A DNA stretch of 12,329 nt from NCBI RefSeq assembly GCF_000003855.2, contig NW_003101679.1, positions 614,289-626,617 of the forward strand. The letters are read 5' to 3'. Shown in pieces: positions 7,865 to 12,329 of the stretch. This DNA is from Blastomyces gilchristii SLH14081. Its lineage: Eukaryota > Ascomycota > Eurotiomycetes > Onygenales > Ajellomycetaceae. Positions within the stretch are counted from its first letter, which is position 1; the number at the start of each line of letters is the position of its first letter. A program made the translations under genes and the position numbers. The notes beneath the pieces are model-generated. The model was not told the DNA's origin. It made no database searches and worked only from the letters and a program-made list of their open reading frames with translations.

Positions 7865-8370
7865 TAGACTGGCCGCCAGAATCATGAATTTCACGTTTGA
7901 TCCTATTTGATCTGATCTTATACATTTCTTGGCGTGAATCCCGCTGAGACTACCCATCAAAAAAACATGCAAAGTGACTATATATCAGATCTTAAAATGA
8001 AACCATGACTTGAAAAAAATGAGAAAGTGATCTCATTTGATCTCATTTAGTCCCATTCTTAGCATAAAGTTACTATTTTTAGACATTTTAAGATTTTTTT
8101 TAGACTATTTTTAATTTTTTAAAAAGTAATGCTTTTTAGTAATGCTCAAATGAGATTTAAAGTCATTTAAAGCAATAAAAATAATTTAAATTGAGAAGTG
8201 GAAATCATGGTCCCATTTGAAAAATGTGACAAGAGTAGACAGTAAGTCTCACTGAAACAGTATGAGACTACTATCTAATGTTAAAACCGTGTAATGGGAT
8301 CAGTTGAATTGGTAATGAGACTATCAAAAAATCTGGTCCTGGTCCCAGACACGGTCACACGGTCAGTCTA
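7865..8370. mobile_element. hAT-type MITE, copy 1 (506 bp), in LINE ORF1
   Basis: The element starts TAGACTGGCCG and ends CGGTCAGTCTA, whose reverse complement TAGACTGACCG matches the start in 10 of 11 positions. The ends and the perfect 8-bp duplication fit the hAT superfamily. A tandem subterminal motif ACGGTCA (8351-8357 and 8359-8365) lies next to the right end; such motifs are typical transposase-binding repeats in hAT elements. The interior is non-coding and AT-rich, so it would need a transposase supplied from elsewhere. It is the same length as copy 2 and differs from it at about 31 positions by eye, all but one transitions. It keeps GG, CC and CG dinucleotides lost from the LINE around it. 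Confidence 0.93.
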
Positions 8371-8378
8371 TTTCAAAC
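8371..8378. repeat. Right target-site duplication of MITE copy 1
   Basis: This is an exact copy of the TTTCAAAC at 7857-7864; ORF1 coding resumes through it. Confidence 0.92.
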
Positions 8379-8507
8379 ACAGTTCAAAAAACATTGAAAA
8401 TTCCTAGTACAATCACTGACTTCTTATCTTGCTCTTCTTGCTCTTTTTTTACTTCTTCTTCTTCTTTGAATTAGAAGAAAACATATGCTCAAGCAGCTGA
8501 ATCTACT

Positions 8508-8552
8508 GTCTCTAAACCTGCTATCTCTAAATCTGCTATCTCAAAACCTGCT
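8508..8552 (+). repeat. Threefold 15-bp coding repeat in LINE ORF1
   Basis: Three in-frame five-codon units read VSKPA, ISKSA and ISKPA. This is a low-complexity linker between the N-terminal helical part and the zinc-knuckle part of ORF1. Expansion by slippage is the simple explanation. Confidence 0.7.
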
Positions 8553-9760
8553 TAAAATCCTGAGAAAACTGAGAAGAATAATGCTTATACTTCTATTCAT
8601 AGAAAGATGGAGAAAAAAATGCAAAAGAAGAAAAACTTTCAAATCTCCAGAAATAGAAGACTTATTCTCAAAGTCTCAAACCAGAATATCTTGCAAAGAA
8701 ATAAGCTAAACTCAAATCTCATTTTCAGAATCAGAAATGAAATTAATCAGCAGTTCTTTTCTCAGTTAATGACTGATATTAAAGCTTAAAAGTCAGTTAT
8801 AGCTTCAATTGAGTTATTCTTGTTTAAAAACTTCATTATTCTGACTACAATGCCTGCATTTAGTGCAGAATTTCTTATTCAGAATGAGAATCTCTGAAAG
8901 TCAGCAGTAGAATCTTTGTTAAACACAATAATTCTATCTGAGAGAGATGAAAAGTGAGACAAATTCATTCTTTATAATATTTCAGTTGAAATTTTTAACT
9001 GTGAAGAAGAAATACTACTTCTCAAAAATGAATTAGAAGAATATAACTCTATTCAACTGAGAAAAGAGTCTGTATGACTAAATTCAATTGAGTTCAGATA
9101 AAGCAGAAGAAATGTCTCTGTTCTAGTATATATAAAAACACTTAAACAGTCAAAGATCTCTGAAGTAAGAGTATCAGATTTGAAAATGAGAGTTCATGAA
9201 TACAAAGACTCAAGAATGAATCTCAAAACTCAAACACAGTGTTTAAACTGTCAAAGATATGAACACTTTATAATCTTCTGTTTTAGAGACTTGAAATGTG
9301 CATTCTGTGTCAGAGATTATAAAAGTAATGAGTATAAATGTGAAACATGCTTAAAAAGAGATGAAATATATTAACACACTATACTTAAATGCTCTAATTG
9401 CAAAGAAAAACATGCATCTAGCTTAAAAGAATGTATGTTTACTTCAAGAACTCAAAAGAACTGAAGAAAAGATAAAGCTCAAAATAAATCTAGAACTGAA
9501 GAGAATAGTCAAGTCAGTAAACTCACAACTGCAAGCTCAAAAAGAAGAAACTCTTAACTATCTAAATCTTCAAACTTCAATTCTTCAGCTAAATGTAAAT
9601 ATAATTTGAATTCTCAAACTTCTGTTAAGATTAGAGAATTGAGAAATGACTCTGATGATAAACTAGATATAATACAAGCAGTTAAGATTTCTACTTTTCA
9701 GAATAGTTATAATCTACTATCTGATGATAGTGATTAGATTCTACTCTACTCTCTTTTAGT

Positions 9761-10620
9761 ATGAATATACAATAAAAATCATAAAAAAAGTTTAAAAACT
9801 CTTCAAAAATCACATTTATTTAAAATAATGTGAATAGAAACTTAAATTGCATTTATTCTTGTCTTCAAATTGCATTTGAATAAAAAGTTGATTTTATACT
9901 GCTTCAGAAGCTGAATTTTGATGCTGAGTAAAAATATATCATTTCTCATTCAAGCTACTACTGCTTTCTATCTCAAAAGTCTGAGATAAAGTCCAGAGTA
10001 GTGATCTATGAAAGAAAGAGATTAAGATATCAATTTAATCTAAGATTTGATATCATGTCTAACTCTGATATTCTAGTGAGTGATATTATAGATAAAGAGA
10101 ATGAGTTTGATACTATACAGCTCATAAATATCTATAATAAAAAGTCATTGAAGAAAAATAATAACATCTGAATAATTAATAGAGAATTTCTGAACATAAC
10201 TTTATCAAGAAACTCTATAATTATAGAAGATTTCAATGCACATCATCTCTGATGAAATTCAGAATGCAAAAGAGCAGTAAGAGCTGATAATTTAATTGAA
10301 TGAATCTTTGAGCATTCAATAGATTTAGTTAACAAGTCTGATCAACAAACATTCTTTAGAAAAGGCATGAAACAGAAATCTATTATAGATCTAATCTTCA
10401 TATGATAAAATCTAATGAAAAAAAGACTTGTAAACTGATTTATTGATTCAAATGAGACATCAGAATCAGATTATAAGATTATTCAATTTGAATATTGAAC
10501 TGAGTAAGAAATAAATGAGTGAAAATCCTCTTCTCTCTAATCAGTTTAACTTTGAAAAAGCTGACTGAAAGACAGTTGAAGAAAGTATAAAACTGTTAAA
10601 ATCTGAAATACTGAGTGAGC
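9761..10620 (+). pseudogene. LINE ORF2, 5' part: endonuclease domain (inactivated)
   Basis: The endonuclease nicks the target DNA so that its 3' end primes reverse transcription. ORF2 opens at ATG 9761. The first catalytic block reads DFILLQK (9890-9910), where the family has LLQE; the catalytic Glu codon at 9908 is now Lys. The block EDFNAHH (10226-10243) has the usual GDFNAHH Gly changed to Glu, followed by Leu-stop-stop at the expected P-W-W. SIIDLIF (about 10379-10399) corresponds to the conserved S-IDL-F segment. Between about 10498 and 10524 the frame shifts (frame of 9761 to frame of 10524), one of the few indels in the window. The MITE then interrupts the ORF at 10621. Residue changes are all G-to-A or C-to-T. 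Confidence 0.8.
10613..10620. repeat. Left target-site duplication of MITE copy 2
   Basis: GAGTGAGC precedes the element and recurs exactly at 11127-11134. Confidence 0.93.
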
Positions 10621-11126
10621 TAGACTGGCCGCCGAGATCATGAATTTCATGTTTGATCTCATTTGGTCTGGTCTCATACATTTCTTGGCGTGAATCCCAC
10701 TGGGACTGGCTATCAAAAAGACATGTAAAGTGACTATATATCAGATCTTAAAATGAAACCATGACTTGAAAAAAATGAGAAAGTGATCTCATTTGATCTC
10801 ATTTAGTCTCATTCTTGGCATAAAGTTACTATTTTTAGACATTTTAAGGTTTTTTTTAGACTATTTTTAATTTTTTAAAAAGTAACACTTTTTGATAACA
10901 CTCAAATGAGATTTAAAGTCATTTAAAGCAATAAAAATAATTTAAATTGAGAAGTGGAAATCATGGTCTCATTTGAAAAATGTGATAAGAGTAGACAGTA
11001 AGTCTCACTGAGACAGTATGAGACTACTATCTAATGTTAAAACTGTGTAATGAGATCAGTTGAATTGGTAATGAGACTATCAAAAAATCTGGTCCTGGTC
11101 TCAGACACGGTCACACGGTCAGTCTA
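10621..11126. mobile_element. hAT-type MITE, copy 2 (506 bp), in LINE ORF2
   Basis: It belongs to the same family as the copy at 7865 and has the same orientation, length, terminal repeats (TAGACTGGCCG and CGGTCAGTCTA) and tandem ACGGTCA motif beside the right end. A perfect 8-bp duplication GAGTGAGC flanks it. No gap is needed to align the two copies end to end. Neither copy is uniformly more mutated: some sites are T/A in this one and others in copy 1, so each has suffered separately since insertion. ORF2 resumes after it in the frame expected from a 514-bp insertion. Confidence 0.94.
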
Positions 11127-11134
11127 GAGTGAGC
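11127..11134. repeat. Right target-site duplication of MITE copy 2
   Basis: This is an exact copy of the GAGTGAGC at 10613-10620. Confidence 0.93.
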
Positions 11135-12329
11135 TATATTGAAATCCTGATTAAGATATCTCAAATGAAATGCTTGAGAATAGAGTGAATCTCATTACAT
11201 CTATTATTCTAGTAAGTGTTAAAGATAATATTTTAAAGAGAAAGTCTTCTGACTATTCAAAATCTTAATGAAATGAGAATATCACATCTAAAAGAAAACA
11301 ATTGACTACTGTTAGAAGAGATTGAAAGAATGATATAATTTCTGATAAAGAGTTCAAAGCTGTCAGAAATGAATATTTTTCAGATATTAAAAGAGCTAAA
11401 ACAGACTGCTGAAATAAATTTCTTGAAGAAGTATAAGAAAAGAAAGTTTTTAAAGCTCTTAACTATACTAAAATAAGAAGTGTAGCAAAACTTTCAATCT
11501 TAGAATATGAGTTTCAGAATGAATCATATACAGTAAACTCTTTTAAGAAAAAATGTCAAGCTTTTATAAGAACTCTCTTTCAAAACTGATCAGATTCAGA
11601 TTCAGAGAAAGAGAATATATCACTTCTTAACTATATTGATGAAAATGACTAGAAATGATCTAATCTTATATAAGATGAATTAGAGTCAACTATCTTCTCA
11701 AGTTCAGTTAAAACTGATGCAGAGCCTGATTCAATTAATCACTTAATCATTTAAAATACATACTTCTACTTAAAGAATGAATATTTTGAGCTCTTTTTCA
11801 ATCTCTTGAAAAATGAATATCATTCTGAATGCTGAAGAGAAGTCACTGAAGTGATTCTTATAAAACCTAATAGAAAAACTTCAATTACTAAGTAATATAG
11901 AGTAATATCTCTATTGAACTGTCTAGAAAAGATTTTAGAAAAGATAATACCTACTCAACTATCTTTTATAAGCTCTATTAGTAATTCTCTTTTATTCAGT
12001 GAATAAATAAGAGATAGAAAACAATGTTCTGCAATTGACACTGTTCTCTCAGTTATTCATGATATTCAAATAGCAAAGCATGAAGATCTGGTCTCAACTG
12101 CAGTTTTTATTGATATAAAACAAGCATTTGATCATGTTTTAAAGTCAAAGTTAATTCAGACTTTGAGAATGTTAAAACTATCACTTTCTCTAATAAAATG
12201 AGTTAACTGTTTTATATCTAAAAGAATCATATAACTTTTCTTTGATAGAATGAAATAAGACAAGACTGGGATAAAAATAGAAGTATTACAAGAACCTTCA
12301 ATCTCACTTCTTTTATTTTGTAATATACA
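11135..12329 (+). pseudogene. LINE ORF2, 3' part: linker and N-terminal reverse transcriptase (runs off window)
   Basis: This continues ORF2 after the MITE in one frame (codon starts congruent with 11851). The first 700 bases are a Lys-rich linker. Reverse transcriptase blocks begin near 11845 with EVILIKPNRKTSITK, then YRVISLLNCLEKILEKII at about 11896-11952. Motif A reads FIDIKQAFDHV (about 12106-12135), keeping its metal-binding Asp at 12112. A segment near 12211-12256 matches the F-S-R-I-L-FD region. LQEPSISLLLF (from about 12286) stands where PQGSPISPILF is expected; Pro to Leu and Gly to Glu fit transitions. Stops are TGA, TAA and TAG throughout. The YADD catalytic block and C-terminal domain lie beyond the edge. 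Confidence 0.82.

Larger units (their letters stand above)
7607..9737 (+). pseudogene. LINE ORF1 (gag-like, triple zinc knuckle), stop-riddled and split by MITE
   Basis: ORF1 proteins of these LINEs bind the element RNA. The frame opens at ATG 7607 and runs to TAG 9735-9737. About eleven internal stops are seen (for example 7712, 8472, 8553, 8787, 9372). The first 85 codons are Lys/Glu-rich and helical, probably coiled coil. A Ser/Thr-rich stretch and a threefold five-codon repeat (8508-8552) follow the MITE. The C-terminal part has a CX2CX4HX4C knuckle (9240-9281), a second Cys cluster (9297-9350) whose expected His codons read Tyr, and a third knuckle-like CX2C...H...C (9390-9434). Across the MITE the frame moves by 514 bp (506 + 8-bp duplication), and coding resumes exactly in the shifted frame, so apart from the insertion there is no frameshift. 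Confidence 0.83.
7607..12329 (+). mobile_element. Degenerate Tad1/I-like LINE (non-LTR retrotransposon), 3' end off window
   Basis: Two consecutive frames are found: a gag-like ORF1 with zinc knuckles (7607-9737), and 23 bp later an ORF2 with an apurinic-type endonuclease followed by reverse transcriptase (9761 to beyond the right edge). This two-ORF order, together with the endonuclease motif corresponding to HHPWWN and an RT motif A close to FIDIK-AFDHV, fits the Tad1/I group common in filamentous fungi. Both ORFs are full of transition-type stops, and each is interrupted by a MITE. The 5' end is not defined and is probably upstream in the hairpin-rich region. The 3' end, including the YADD motif and tail, lies outside the window. 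Confidence 0.87.

Noticed and set aside
8485..8709. Leu-rich 74-codon plus-strand frame
   Set aside because: It is the alternate frame of the coding repeat in LINE ORF1; the true ORF1 frame is continuous there.

Overview
The window reads as a transposon graveyard from a filamentous fungus, most likely an ascomycete, in which repeats have been attacked by an RIP-like (repeat-induced point mutation) process. The evidence is very AT-rich sequence, retroelement reading frames that stay colinear but are riddled with stops, and stops and residue changes almost all explained by C-to-T or G-to-A transitions (Trp to TGA, Arg to TGA, Gly to Asp/Glu, Asp to Asn, His/Cys to Tyr). The species cannot be named from the sequence. 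I find no intact host gene.

Layout. (1) 1 to about 5558: a degenerate Ty3/Gypsy chromodomain retrotransposon on the + strand, with gag from 63, pol (protease, RT, RNase H, integrase, chromodomain) from about 1166 to 5263, then a polypurine tract and a probable 3' LTR. The 5' LTR lies off the left edge. (2) 3491-3860: a tRNA-derived SINE inserted into pol, with a 14-bp target-site duplication. (3) 5559-5945: AT-rich sequence with a hairpin and a possible decayed fragment of the MITE described below. (4) about 5945-6600: a GC-richer island with a 147-bp-period tandem duplication and no recognisable gene. (5) 6600-7606: AT-rich and dense in perfect inverted repeats, ending in three copies of a 20-bp motif. 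(6) 7607 to the right edge: a degenerate Tad1/I-like LINE with a gag-like ORF1 carrying three zinc-knuckle motifs, and an ORF2 with an endonuclease and the start of a reverse transcriptase. (7) 7865-8370 and 10621-11126: two copies of a 506-bp hAT-type MITE, one in each LINE ORF, each with a perfect 8-bp target-site duplication.

How they relate. The autonomous elements (Gypsy, LINE) are heavily mutated and dead. The short non-autonomous elements inside them (SINE, MITEs) are much less mutated and end in clean duplications, so they arrived later, were too short to be attacked efficiently, or both. Removing each insertion plus one duplication restores the host frame, which supports the boundaries. 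The most unusual signal is the mutation context: GG/CC and CG are nearly absent from the old elements while CA/TG remain abundant, which differs from classical CpA-directed RIP. I found no evidence of a new functional biological system.
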